From TMED14 sp003507115 (GTDB taxonomy: Bacteria; Bacteroidota; Bacteroidia; Flavobacteriales; Schleiferiaceae), in assembly GCA_943787925.1 (NCBI GenBank), contig CALSOH010000001.1, forward strand, positions 434,001 to 498,000: DNA of 64,000 bases, in the 5' to 3' direction. The notes beneath the pieces are model-generated. The model made no database searches. It was not told the DNA's origin and saw only the letters and a program-made list of their open reading frames with translations. Made by a program: the position numbers and the translations under genes. Below, piece after piece: positions 45,346 to 55,112 of this stretch. The stretch's first letter is position 1. Each line of letters starts with the position of its first letter.

Positions 45346-45981
45346 ATGAGTGAAACACCGACAATCCGACAACACTGGGAGCAGATTTACCATACGAAGA
45401 CGTCTCAACAGGTTTCGTGGACCCAAAAATCTCCCGAGCCCAGCCTAGAGTGGATTCGCAGCTTGCCTCTGGATCCCAAGGCATGCATTGTGGACAGTGG
45501 AGGGGGCCGAAGTCAATTGGCCGAATCCCTCGTTGAAGCAGGCCACCAGTACGTGGAAGTATTTGACATCTCCTTGCGCGCCTTGGCTCAAGCCAAACTT
45601 GAATTGCGCAGTTCGGAAGCGCAAGAGGCGATCCACTATCGCGTCTCCGATGTACTGCAATACGTACCCGAGCGACCCATTGGACTTTGGCACGATCGGG
45701 CCGTATTCCATTTTCTGACAAATCCGACGGAGGTGGACACCTACGTAGGGAATCTCCAAAAAATGGCACCAGAATATATCCTTTTGGGAACCTTCAGTCA
45801 TCAGGGTCCGGAAAAATGTAGTGGATTGCCCGTCCGTCGGTATAGTCCCAAAGAGTTGGCCGCTCTATTCGGCGACACATACGAGCTCTTGAAATCGGAG
45901 GAATGTGTTCACCAAACGCCAAGCGGAAATGAACAGGCCTTCAGCTTTGTTTTATTGCGTCATCGCCCAGCGAAGGTGTGA
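45346..45981 (+). CDS. Class I SAM-dependent methyltransferase
   Basis: 211 residues. SAM-binding region CIVDSGGGRSQLAESLVEAG and the acidic end of strand 2 (VEVFDIS); later LWHDRAVFHFLT is typical of small-molecule methyltransferases. The N-terminal HWEQIYHTKTSQQVSWTQ signature is shared by a widespread group often found beside sulfur-transport genes, possibly thiol methylation or detoxification. It precedes the YeeE/YedE genes here, which supports a sulfur link, but the substrate is not shown by the sequence. Confidence 0.85.
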   Translation: MSETPTIRQHWEQIYHTKTSQQVSWTQKSPEPSLEWIRSLPLDPKACIVDSGGGRSQLAESLVEAGHQYVEVFDISLRALAQAKLELRSSEAQEAIHYRVSDVLQYVPERPIGLWHDRAVFHFLTNPTEVDTYVGNLQKMAPEYILLGTFSHQGPEKCSGLPVRRYSPKELAALFGDTYELLKSEECVHQTPSGNEQAFSFVLLRHRPAKV

Positions 45982-45992
45982 CACACATCACA
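45977..45992 (+). promoter_or_regulatory. Crp/Fnr-type operator before the YeeE/YedE genes
   Basis: TGTGA-CACACA-TCACA is a perfect TGTGA-N6-TCACA palindrome, overlapping the methyltransferase stop. TATCTTAG at 46014-46021 is a near match to TAnnTTTG, so the operator centre is about -42 from the predicted start. The spacing repeats the arrangement before the methyltransferase gene. Confidence 0.72.
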
Positions 45993-46051
45993 GTGCCTCA
46001 AGACGGACAACTTTATCTTAGAACGACCTAACACAAATCCTAACAACAAAA

Positions 46052-46609
46052 ATGATGGACTTTATTCTGAACCCTTGGCCCTGGTGGTTTTCCGGTGCTT
46101 TGATCTCGGCGGTCATGTTTGCCCTGATCTTCTTTGGCAAAACCTTCGGGTTTTCCTCAAATCTTCGTACGATTTGCGCGATGACCTTTGGTCGCCGGGT
46201 GAAGTTTTTTGATTTTGACTGGCGCGAGAATACGTGGAATCTAACTTTTTTGGTTGGGGCGGCTCTAGGTGGTTGGATATCTTATCAATACATGCACGGG
46301 GGAATCGCCGTGGATCTCTCTGACGCCACCTTGCGGGATTTAGCCGCTTTGGGCTTTGCGGCACCCTCAGGGATGCAGCCGGAAGAGGTCTTTTCGTGGG
46401 ATTCGCTCATGACACTTAAAGGATTTATGGTCTTGGCGGTAGGTGGCTTCCTCGTGGGTTTTGGAACTCGCTATGCAGGCGGATGCACCTCGGGGCACGC
46501 CATTTCGGGCCTATCCAACTTGCAGCTGCCCTCGTTGGTGGCGGTCATCGGCTTCTTTATTGGGGGTCTCGTGATGACGCACCTCATTTTCCCTTACCTC
46601 TACTCCTAA
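46052..46609 (+). CDS. YeeE/YedE-family sulfur transporter, first half
   Basis: 185 residues with about five membrane helices. The signature GGFLVGFGTRYAGGCTSGHAISGLS holds the cysteine that passes thiosulfate or another sulfur compound in TsuA/YeeE. In Bacteroidota and proteobacteria the protein is often split into two parts, as here. It starts a run of genes for sulfur chemistry; the companion follows after 12 bases. Confidence 0.9.
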   Translation: MMDFILNPWPWWFSGALISAVMFALIFFGKTFGFSSNLRTICAMTFGRRVKFFDFDWRENTWNLTFLVGAALGGWISYQYMHGGIAVDLSDATLRDLAALGFAAPSGMQPEEVFSWDSLMTLKGFMVLAVGGFLVGFGTRYAGGCTSGHAISGLSNLQLPSLVAVIGFFIGGLVMTHLIFPYLYS

Positions 46610-46621
46610 ACGATACGTCCT

Positions 46622-47035
46622 ATGAAATTCTTCAAATTCCTTCTCGCTGGAACCTTTTTTGGCATTGTCATGGCGCAATCTGAGGCGATGTCTTGGTACC
46701 GCATTCAAGAGATGTTCCGATTCCAGTCTTTTCACATGTATGGCATCATCGGCACGGCGGTTGTGCTGGGAGTGATCGGCATCTTCCTTATTAAGAAATT
46801 CAACCTGAAAGACATCAGCGGTCAGCCCATTGAATTTTCTCCCAAGGAGCCACAAATGATTAAGTCTATCCTCGGTGGAACGCTATTTGGGCTCGGTTGG
46901 GCCTTGAGTGGAGCGTGCCCAGGCCCGATTGTCGTCAATGTCGGCTATGGCGTCACCTCGATGTTGGTCGTCTTATTCTTTGCCGTTTTGGGAACGTACA
47001 CCTACGGCATTCTGAGAGACAAACTTCCCCACTAA
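46622..47035 (+). CDS. YeeE/YedE-family sulfur transporter, second half
   Basis: 137 residues with four membrane helices. The cysteine signature LGWALSGACPGPIVVNVGYG is the second-half hallmark. Works presumably with the preceding protein as one transport unit for thiosulfate-like sulfur. Confidence 0.9.
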   Translation: MKFFKFLLAGTFFGIVMAQSEAMSWYRIQEMFRFQSFHMYGIIGTAVVLGVIGIFLIKKFNLKDISGQPIEFSPKEPQMIKSILGGTLFGLGWALSGACPGPIVVNVGYGVTSMLVVLFFAVLGTYTYGILRDKLPH

Positions 47036-47043
47036 GGGCAGGT

Positions 47044-48123
47044 ATGAAGAAGCCTGAGTCGCCTATTCCTTCAACCTACCAAAAACTGCTCCGGCAGATG
47101 ATGGGCTTGGCGAGTTTTTTGACGCTCTTTTGCCTGATTCTGCTCTCCTACATCGCCTATTTCACCCAGCCAAAGGCCTGGTGGGCCGAGTGGTTAGCCG
47201 CCACAGAAAAGCCCGAGACGAGTCAAGTCGAGCAGCGCTTGGAGGCATCCACTGACGTGTTTTGGACGGCCCCGGATGTTTTAGCCGTGGAGGATTCTGC
47301 CCAGCGAGCCCAACTGCTCTATGGCAAAGAGCTGGTGGCGCACACCGCGCAATATTTTGGCCCTGGGGGGTCGATTGAGGCCAACAAGACCAATGGCTTG
47401 AATTGCCAGAATTGCCACCTCGAGGCCGGAACCAAAGTATTTGGAAACAATTACTCCCGGGTTGCAGCCACCTATCCCAAAGTGCGTGCTCGTTCGGGGC
47501 AACTGGAAGACGTTTATAAACGCATCAATGATTGTTTTGAGCGCAGTCTGAATGGTACCGCCCTGGCGAAAGAATCCCCAGAAATGCAGGCCATGGCGGC
47601 CTACATCCAATTTTTGGGGAAGGATGTCCCGAAAGGGGAAAAGCCCCCGGGTTCTGGCTTTAAAGATTTGGCCTTTCTAAATCGCCCATTGGATCCCGTC
47701 CATGGGCGTGCCGTCTATGTGGAAAAATGTCTGTCATGCCACCAAGTGGATGGCCAAGGACTTCAGGATGCGCAGGGTATTTATACCTATCCGCCCTTAT
47801 GGGGCCCCTTGTCCTACAATGATGGAGCGGGGCTCTACCGCATGTCCAATTTTGCCAAATATGTTAAGTGGAATATGCCCTTGGGCATCAATCATGACGA
47901 TCCGGAACTCACGGACGAAGAAGCATGGGACGTCGCGGCCTGGGTGAATACCCAACCTCGCCCCAAGAAAGATCTCTCGGGAGACTGGCCGGACATTTCC
48001 AAAAAGCCATTTGACCACCCCTTTGGACCCTATGCAGATGGATTCAGTGAAGCGGATCACAAATTGGGTCCCTTTGGCCCAATCAGAGCCAAACTCGAAT
48101 CCATGGCCAAAACGGCCCCTTAA
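47044..48123 (+). CDS. Dihaem cytochrome c, TsdA-like thiosulfate dehydrogenase
   Basis: 359 residues from ATG 47044. One N-terminal membrane anchor (MGLASFLTLFCLILLSYIAYF) and two haem motifs: CQNCH (121-125) and CLSCH (229-233). The first domain (NGLNCQNCHLEAGTKVFGNNY, KVRARSGQLEDVYKRINDCFERS) is that of TsdA/SoxA-like cytochromes, which couple two thiosulfates to tetrathionate or handle sulfur intermediates in the periplasm. It sits between the sulfur transporter and a SoxB-like protein, so a thiosulfate role is probable. Confidence 0.88.
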   Translation: MKKPESPIPSTYQKLLRQMMGLASFLTLFCLILLSYIAYFTQPKAWWAEWLAATEKPETSQVEQRLEASTDVFWTAPDVLAVEDSAQRAQLLYGKELVAHTAQYFGPGGSIEANKTNGLNCQNCHLEAGTKVFGNNYSRVAATYPKVRARSGQLEDVYKRINDCFERSLNGTALAKESPEMQAMAAYIQFLGKDVPKGEKPPGSGFKDLAFLNRPLDPVHGRAVYVEKCLSCHQVDGQGLQDAQGIYTYPPLWGPLSYNDGAGLYRMSNFAKYVKWNMPLGINHDDPELTDEEAWDVAAWVNTQPRPKKDLSGDWPDISKKPFDHPFGPYADGFSEADHKLGPFGPIRAKLESMAKTAP

Positions 48124-48153
48124 TTTGATACGAACACAATACGACGCTATTCC

Positions 48154-49842
48154 ATGAAACGCAGATCCTTCCTCCTAGGCGCAGGTGCCCTCGGCTCCGT
48201 AGCCGCCTTCCAAGGCATACGAACTCTTCTAAACGATGAACCCGAAACCCCAGGCAGCGCATCTGGCGATGCCGGCGATGGAAGTGGCAACGCGACCGTG
48301 ACCATCTTGCAAACGACGGATGTGCATTGTCAGGTTCATCCCCACGATGAGTTGTTTTGGGAAAACGATGAAGCTGTATACCGAAAAACGGGGGGCTATG
48401 CGCATTTGGCTACCTATTTGAAAGAAGAGCGTGCCAAGCATCGCCACAGCTTTTTGATGGACACAGGGGATATGTTCCAGGGATCTGAACTTTCGGTCAA
48501 AACGACGGGCCAAGCCATGGTGCCCATCTTGAATTCCCTCGGATACGATCTCTACTTGCCAGGAAACTGGGAAGTGGTGTACTACAAAAAAGCCATGCAG
48601 GAATTGCTGGGTTCCTTGCACGCACCGAAAGTCTGTGCGAATATGTACCACGATGCCGGAAACGGGCAACGGGGGGAGCTGATTTTTCCGCCTTACCATA
48701 TCTGGAACGTGAATGGAGTGAAAATCGGATTTTTGGGCTACACGGATCATTTGGTCCCAGTGCGCCAGAGCCCCAATTATTCCAAAGGCATTGTATACAC
48801 CAAGCCGGAGGAGAACACGCAGCACTATGTCGACGTGTTGCGAAATCAAGAGAAATGCGCCGCGGTACTCATTATAGCCCATATGGGCCTTTCGCAGCAA
48901 ATTGCCTTGGCGAACCTGGCCGTTTGTGAGGGGGTGGATTACGTTATGGGAGGAGACACCCATGAACGGGTCCGGGTTCCCATCCAGTGCCAGTATGCCA
49001 AAGTGGTCGAACCTGGGGCCTTTGGGTCCTTTGTTGGACGCCTGCAAATGCGCTTCGAAAACGGCCAACTCGTGGAGGATACCTACACCTTGGATGAAGT
49101 GAATGCCGAACAATACCCGGCTGACGATACGTTGGCCGCCATCATCCGGGAAAATGAAGCCCCGTTTAAAGTGGAAATCGATACCATCGTGGGCTACAGC
49201 ACGCTGCCTTTGTACCGCTACTTTGTGATCGAAAATCCGATGGATACGCTCATTCTCAATGCGTTGCATTGGAAATTGTCCGACGTGGATGTCGTGTTAT
49301 CCAACGGATTCCGCTTTTGCCCTCCTCGGACCACCCCCGATGAAACAGGAAACATACCCATCACGGCCGGGTACCTTTATGACATGCTCCCAGTAGATTC
49401 CAATGTCCGCACGGCGCAGGCCAACGGAGCCCAAATCAAGAAATGGTTGGAAAAGGAGCTCAACAATGTCTTTGCCAAGGAAGCGGCGGAGCGTTTTGGA
49501 GGATGGGTCATTAAGTTTCAGGGCATGACCATCGAATTTGAGGCCTTCGCTCCCAAGGGGCAGCGCGTCAAAAAGGCCTTGATTCACGGAGAGCCGATAG
49601 AATTGTCTCGGATGTACACCTTGTCGGCCTGTGAACGCGATGGGGACCCTGAGGATATTCTCTGCCGAATTAAAGGTGTGAAAAACGGCGTCACGAAATC
49701 CTTCACCTTGCACGAAGTCATCAAGGAGTACTTGGCGGCCAACAGTCCTGTCACGCCCACGCCTCCGCAGGCGGCCAAAGTGCTGGATGCCCCCCAGACC
49801 TTGTTAACCCAGGTGTCCGGTGTAGACTATCAATTTGTGTAA
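48154..49842 (+). CDS. SoxB-like sulfur-compound hydrolase / 5'-nucleotidase family
   Basis: 562 residues with a Tat-like signal (KRRSFLLGAGALG). Dinuclear-metal motifs of the calcineurin-like/5'-nucleotidase fold: TTDVHCQVHPHDE, MDTGDMFQGSE, GNWEVVYYKK, LIIAHMGLS and GGDTHERV, followed by the 5'-nucleotidase C-terminal domain. GNWE in place of the nucleotidase GNHE is the mark of SoxB thiosulfohydrolase. No SoxYZ carrier is in the window, so the natural substrate remains open. Neighbours support sulfur oxidation. Confidence 0.82.
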   Translation: MKRRSFLLGAGALGSVAAFQGIRTLLNDEPETPGSASGDAGDGSGNATVTILQTTDVHCQVHPHDELFWENDEAVYRKTGGYAHLATYLKEERAKHRHSFLMDTGDMFQGSELSVKTTGQAMVPILNSLGYDLYLPGNWEVVYYKKAMQELLGSLHAPKVCANMYHDAGNGQRGELIFPPYHIWNVNGVKIGFLGYTDHLVPVRQSPNYSKGIVYTKPEENTQHYVDVLRNQEKCAAVLIIAHMGLSQQIALANLAVCEGVDYVMGGDTHERVRVPIQCQYAKVVEPGAFGSFVGRLQMRFENGQLVEDTYTLDEVNAEQYPADDTLAAIIRENEAPFKVEIDTIVGYSTLPLYRYFVIENPMDTLILNALHWKLSDVDVVLSNGFRFCPPRTTPDETGNIPITAGYLYDMLPVDSNVRTAQANGAQIKKWLEKELNNVFAKEAAERFGGWVIKFQGMTIEFEAFAPKGQRVKKALIHGEPIELSRMYTLSACERDGDPEDILCRIKGVKNGVTKSFTLHEVIKEYLAANSPVTPTPPQAAKVLDAPQTLLTQVSGVDYQFV

Positions 49843-51249
49843 ATGAACGCATCAACGCTATGGAGGAGCGGCATGGCCGCTTTTCTTTTTGCCCGGACTT
49901 TTTGGGTGGCCGGGCAGGAATCCCTCGTTGTCACGCATCCGTCTGAGGAAAGTGCGAAGTACGAAAGCATCCATGCGTGGTTTGAACAGAGTACCTGGCG
50001 ATTTCATAGCCGGAGTTACGGAATGGCCACGTGGAATCAGGGATCGCTGCGAGACGACGCCACATGGGCTCAAGGGGGAGAGCTTGGTCTGATTACCGCC
50101 CCCATTGGTCATTGGCGTATAGGTCTTTCGGGCTTCTTTATTTTCGAGATGGCCTCCACGCCCTTAGATATGGAAGTGGATGGCATGCGAAACCGCTATG
50201 AAATCGGCCAATACGATGTGACTCATCGGGGTCAGACTGTGGGATTGGAGCGGCTGGAAGACTTATACATAGAAGGAACATGGAAGTCGCAATGGGTGCG
50301 ATTTGGACGACAAACTATAGAAACCCCCTTTTTAAACAAACAGGATGGGCGAATGCGGCCCACTACGGAAGAAGGGTTCGTGTATCGAAGAGATCTTGGG
50401 CCGTGGAAGTTCGAGGGGATGGCTATCTGGGCTGTTTCGCCCCGTTCAACGGTGGAGTGGTATAGCCTTTCTGAATCCGTGGGTTTGTATGGCACAGGCC
50501 TTCATCCCACCACGGGCAATACCCATGAGATCTCCATTGAGTCGGGTTCCAAATCAATATATATGATCCATGTGGATAGCCCGACTAAAAGCCACTGGAA
50601 ATTCCATGGGTATCATTTGTGGTGGCCCGGGGTAATGCAAACTCACCGAGTAGGCATAGACCATGAGCCAACGAGCGAGGGGGTTCTCTTAGGGTTTCAC
50701 TACTACCTTCAAACGGCCATGGGGGAAGGCGGACACATAGATCCTTTAAGGGCCTATATGCCAGTCGATCATACCGCTCAAGTTTACAGCGGACGTCTGG
50801 GAATATCCCAGGTGGACGGGAAGCGGAGGACGGAATGGACACTCAATGGTACTCGAATAACAGACGATGGGCGCTACCTGATGCCCCGAGAATGGGGACG
50901 AGATCCCTTTTTTACATTTTTGCCGCGCGAGCGCAATGAAGGGATGGCGGATTTATGGGCAGCCACGCTAAAATGGGATTATGTGCACGGACACCAAGAA
51001 TGGATTGTAGCCGCTGGCAGGTATGTCTTGCCCTCTTGGCAAGATTTTTCACGAAACAAATACCAAACTCCATCCTACAATCAATTCTACGTAGAATGGG
51101 CGGATGCCCTAACGGGCTTTTGGGAAGGGGTGCATTTGCGCACGATGGTAGCTTACAAGTGGAACGATGACCCAACGTTGCCTGACTTCGTCAAGGTAAA
51201 TACGGTGAACATGCTCAACGCCAGCTTCATTGTGGATTACCATTTTTAG
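49843..51249 (+). CDS. OprD-like outer-membrane porin
   Basis: 468 residues, starting on the base after the SoxB-like stop, hence the same operon. Signal peptide (MAAFLFARTFWVAGQ); beta-rich with alternating aromatic residues, ending in a C-terminal Phe (VDYHF) as usual for barrel proteins. The segment WVRFGRQTIETPFLNKQDGR resembles the OprD-family signature. It probably lets the sulfur substrate or product cross the outer membrane. Confidence 0.78.
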   Translation: MNASTLWRSGMAAFLFARTFWVAGQESLVVTHPSEESAKYESIHAWFEQSTWRFHSRSYGMATWNQGSLRDDATWAQGGELGLITAPIGHWRIGLSGFFIFEMASTPLDMEVDGMRNRYEIGQYDVTHRGQTVGLERLEDLYIEGTWKSQWVRFGRQTIETPFLNKQDGRMRPTTEEGFVYRRDLGPWKFEGMAIWAVSPRSTVEWYSLSESVGLYGTGLHPTTGNTHEISIESGSKSIYMIHVDSPTKSHWKFHGYHLWWPGVMQTHRVGIDHEPTSEGVLLGFHYYLQTAMGEGGHIDPLRAYMPVDHTAQVYSGRLGISQVDGKRRTEWTLNGTRITDDGRYLMPREWGRDPFFTFLPRERNEGMADLWAATLKWDYVHGHQEWIVAAGRYVLPSWQDFSRNKYQTPSYNQFYVEWADALTGFWEGVHLRTMVAYKWNDDPTLPDFVKVNTVNMLNASFIVDYHF

Positions 51250-51300
51250 AAGGGTCTCCCCTCTGCGCTGCGTCTACTGCAGCAAAACGTGACGCATAAA

Positions 51301-51329
51301 AAACGCCCGGGTTTCCCCGGGCGTTTCTC
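51301..51329. terminator. Bidirectional terminator between porin and T9SS gene
   Basis: Stem AAACGCCCGGG / CCCGGGCGTTT (51301-51311 with 51316-51326); T-rich on both strands' downstream sides. It serves the sulfur operon and the minus-strand gene ending at 51347. Confidence 0.88.
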
Positions 51330-51346
51330 GTATCGAAAAGGGCGAA

Positions 51347-53131
51347 TTAACGGCCCACGACTACGTTGAACGTAGACTCGCGTCCATCCACAGATTGAAT
51401 GTGGAAAAGATACGTGGCAGAGGGAAGGCTGCTCACGTCCACCTTGAGGACGTTGCCATCTTTCTGCAATTCATCTTGGCTCATCACCAGAGTTCCAGCC
51501 ATGTCGTAGACACGGAGGCTTCCTTCGTTCACCATGTTGACCATGGGGATATTCAGGATGTGCGCTGCAGGAACAGGGAAGGGCTTGATCTCCATCCATT
51601 CTCATCGCCACTGAAATGTTGTTGGGGCCCATGATCAACTGGATTGTGGGAACATAGCCATCCCAACCGTTCTCATACCATGTACCATCAATCATCAAGA
51701 GATCCACAGGCTGAGCGGTAGATTGCTGATCGTTGAACGTGTACGCTGGATCGCGCGAGAAGTTGATGTACATGTCTGTGTTCGCAGATACCACGGCCAC
51801 CACATAGCGCTGGTAGTCGTCCATGGGGATGGGGCGTCGCGAACATGTGCGTCACAGCGGTGTCTTGGTACTCATCCATGAACATATAGGATTCCAACAA
51901 AATCGGGTTGTTGGACAGCGTGCTGGTGCTTATACCTGGGTCATTGAAGTCCGAAGAAGAAGTCATCCCACTCATACACCGCAATATCTACCGCACGTCC
52001 TGTGATGGAGTCACCGTTGGTCATGTACGCGGCAAACTTGACGCCGTCCAAGGTCATTTCCGATGCATCACTGTGGTAGAAATGTACCGCGGGGGCCCAG
52101 TAGGAGAAGGAGCTTGGACGAACAGAGTTATTGTCGATAGGTTGGAAGTCTGCATCCACCCGTGCGTAGGAGAAGATGTTATCATTAACGCGCACGGTGT
52201 AAGAAATCACATTGTCCGCAGGGAAGTCATCCGTTCCACCAGAAATGCCCACCGTGTATGTAAAGACATACTCTCCATTCGGGTAAGCGGTCTGGGCGAA
52301 AGGAGGGAAGGAGATGTAGCTTGAGTCCCCAATGTTTAGTCCGAAGGTGTTCGTGGTGTTGCTGTAAACACTGTTGCCGTTGTAGGTCACTTCAGCACTC
52401 GCGAAGGCTGCGGTTTGGTTGCTTGAACCATCGTTGCGCATCCAGAAGCCCAGTGGCACCTTGTACATGTTGGAGTCCGCAGAAATCAGCTGAGGACGTG
52501 CCGCTTGAGGAGGAGACAAGACCTTGTCAGAGGTCATCGCCAAGTCATTGGAGAAGGCTCCGACTTTAGCTCCCAAGAATGCAACCACGGGGGTGCCCGC
52601 ATCCACTTGAGCCTTCAGGGTTTGACCAGTTCCATTCGCTACAAATGCCACGGGAATGGTGACATCCATACCATTGTCGCCACCAGACATATTGATGAGG
52701 CCGCCAGATGGGTCTGAATCCAAGAATGCATTGTAGATGATCACCCCTACGGCACCACGAAGTTGAGCGAGGTATGCCTTCAGGCCGAATTGGCATGATC
52801 CACGAGAAATCAGAACAATCTTTCCGGAGAAATCTACGGAAGAGTTCATCACGCCTACAGAATCACAGCCACAGTAGCTATTCGGAAAATTGTATCCGTA
52901 GCTATTGTTCGTATTCGTGTCGCCGTCATCCATCATGACGAGCGTATCCAAGACCGCATCGGCTGGATTTAAGAGATTGGCCAATCCCCAGCCGGAGCCA
53001 TCGCCCTGGTTGGTGTGGTCATACAAGCCCGCAATGGTTGACGGGTTCATTACGTTCAAAATGACGGTTTGCGCGTTCATCGCAAACGCACCCATTAAGA
53101 GTAATGCGCTGAGAGTTAGTTTTTTAATCAT
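51347..53131 (-). pseudogene. T9SS-secreted PA-domain protein, frame broken three times
   Basis: About 590 residues when joined. Signal peptide (MIKKLTLSALLLMGAFAMNAQ), a protease-associated (PA) domain (GKIVLISRGSCQFGLKAYLA, GAVGVIIYNAF), a beta-rich middle, and a T9SS type A tail (MEIKPFPVPAAHILNI, LPSATYLFHIQSVDG). Breaks: near 51950, where removing one T from a TTCTTCTTC stretch restores DDFFSDFNDPG; near 51828, where removing one C of CCCC restores FATPIPMDDYQRYV; and near 51595 at the border to the tail. PA domains mediate protein or peptide contacts in secreted peptidases, but no peptidase core is visible here. Confidence 0.82.
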
Positions 53132-53219
53132 ATGATTCGTTTAGGGGTTTGTGTTCAAGAGTCGAAGTTAACTAAAGTTAGTGTACTATAAAAACGGCAA
53201 TTCGGACTTTTTGAATTCC

Positions 53220-55022
53220 TCAGTTGGCGAAGATCATCTGCTTCGTTCCCACGCATTCACCCCCTACGAATAAACTATAAGTATAGGTGCCCACCTGTCC
53301 GTAGCCATGGTCGTACAGGACTTCGTTCAAGCCCGGCTCTAGCGGGATGTGAATGATTTCCAGCAAGCGCCCCTGTAGGTCCGTTACTCGAATCTCGCCT
53401 TTAGTAGGAGGTTGGTTTTCTGCTACATGCACCCCAATCCAGGTGGATTCATCGAAGGGGTTGGGCCGGTTTTGAAGGAGTTGAAAGGAAGGGATGGCGT
53501 CCTCAAAGGCATGCTCTTCCAGGCCGATTTGGCCAGCCAAAACCATCTTTTCTGGACTAAAAAGACTTTCAAGCTTCTGGCCGTCCGGCATAGTCCGAAC
53601 CGCACAAGCACTGATGAAATACACATTGGTGGACGGGACACCTCCGATCCAATGATTGGGGCCACTGGATAATTCGGCGGTCATGGTGTCAAATTCGGTC
53701 AGAGCAGTCCGAACCATGATTCGAACTTCCGATTCGGGCGTCCAGGTGGATACTTCAAAAAAGGCAGGATTTGTAGAGCCATTGCTCGCCGTATACGAGC
53801 CGACAACAAAAACATTGGAAGGAGGCGGTGGGGCATAGGCCGCCATCACGGCGGCATTCGCGTTGATCAAGGCATTTCGGCCCAAATAATGGAAGTCTAC
53901 ATAAAAACTGTCCACTTCGCCATCGCCATTGGTATCCGCTCCCAGAACGTCGCCCGACGTGTGCTGTCGGTCCGTGTAGCCTGGCCCATTGCTGGCATTT
54001 CCGTGTTCATTGGCCGAGGTAAAGCGAATCGCCGAAAACCCACGCTGGCGGAACGGAATGTGGTCGCCGCCACGCCCTGTGCGGTCCTCTGCGGCCATGA
54101 CAGACACCTGCATGGGTACACCCTTCCAACCGCCTTGAGCCGACCCGATGGTGCTCAATTCCTCTTGATGCTGCAACTTGACATAACGTGCCAGCTGTTT
54201 GTGGGCAGAATTAAAACTACCGGCCGAAAACAAGCGCACCTGCGCACTGTCAATCGCGTTGACGCCCGGACAAGATGGTGCGGAGGAGGTTTGGCCACAG
54301 ATTATTCCACCAATAACATCATTGTTGAATACGGCAGTGATGGGCAAGTCTTCTTGGTCGGCATACTGGGCAAATGCCCCTGCGCCGTAGAGCCCTTGTT
54401 CTTCGCCAATGGTTACCATAAAGACCAAGGTCGCGGGATATTCGTGGGAGGACATGATGCGCGCCAATTCCATGACTAAAGCAGTGCCACTGGCGTTGTC
54501 TTCTACGCCTTCCGCCAAGCAAGCTGTATCACACGGGGTGTCGCAGCGGCTGTCCATGTGTCCTTCAATGAGGATAATTTGGTGGTTGGCGGTATCCGTG
54601 CCGGGCAAAACAGCCAAAATGTTGCGATGCTGCCCCATGCCGCAAATTCCCTGATCAAATTGAAAATAGGAGGGAATAAGCCGACCATTTTGTTGGCTCG
54701 AAAAGCGTTGAAACGATTGGTAGACCCATCGACGCGCTGCACCAATGCCACGGGTTGAGGACAGGGTATCGCTTCCGGTATTGCGGTTCTCAAAACTGGC
54801 CAATTGAACAATGTATGCCTTCAGGCTATCCGCGTTTAAATCTTGATAAATCGCAGCGCTAATAGACCGCGGTGAGGCAGTACCCCCAAGTGCATACGCC
54901 GCTGGGTTAAAGGCGCCACGAAGGACCGAATTTGCTGCTGCCGAGGTGACCACAAAATTGCTTTGGGCAAATCCGCTCAAACTGAGAGTGATGACGGAGG
55001 CAAAAAGGAGGAGGCGATTCAT
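53220..55022 (-). CDS. T9SS-secreted M28-family zinc peptidase
   Basis: 600 residues with signal peptide (LLLFASVITLSLSGFAQ). M28 metal ligands and catalytic residues in order: GHMDSR, VEDNASGTA, IGEEQGLYG, FNNDVIGG, and a late HIPFRQRG. The substrate class is aminopeptidase-like. C-terminal T9SS-type domain (QNRPNPFDESTWIGVHV). Acts outside the cell in protein breakdown. The PA-domain gene lies directly downstream, so both may share a transcript. Confidence 0.93.
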   Translation of the reverse strand: MNRLLLFASVITLSLSGFAQSNFVVTSAAANSVLRGAFNPAAYALGGTASPRSISAAIYQDLNADSLKAYIVQLASFENRNTGSDTLSSTRGIGAARRWVYQSFQRFSSQQNGRLIPSYFQFDQGICGMGQHRNILAVLPGTDTANHQIILIEGHMDSRCDTPCDTACLAEGVEDNASGTALVMELARIMSSHEYPATLVFMVTIGEEQGLYGAGAFAQYADQEDLPITAVFNNDVIGGIICGQTSSAPSCPGVNAIDSAQVRLFSAGSFNSAHKQLARYVKLQHQEELSTIGSAQGGWKGVPMQVSVMAAEDRTGRGGDHIPFRQRGFSAIRFTSANEHGNASNGPGYTDRQHTSGDVLGADTNGDGEVDSFYVDFHYLGRNALINANAAVMAAYAPPPPSNVFVVGSYTASNGSTNPAFFEVSTWTPESEVRIMVRTALTEFDTMTAELSSGPNHWIGGVPSTNVYFISACAVRTMPDGQKLESLFSPEKMVLAGQIGLEEHAFEDAIPSFQLLQNRPNPFDESTWIGVHVAENQPPTKGEIRVTDLQGRLLEIIHIPLEPGLNEVLYDHGYGQVGTYTYSLFVGGECVGTKQMIFAN

Positions 55023-55112
55023 CTTCGATTTGTTTAGAGCTAGAAATATACAACAGATGCACCGCCTAAATGGTTGTATTTTGGGGTGGTGGAAAACGTC
55101 CTACGGTCCCTG

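Noticed and set aside
48229..49269. 346-codon minus-strand frame antisense to the SoxB-like gene
   Set aside because: No domain, shares every base with a well-supported gene.
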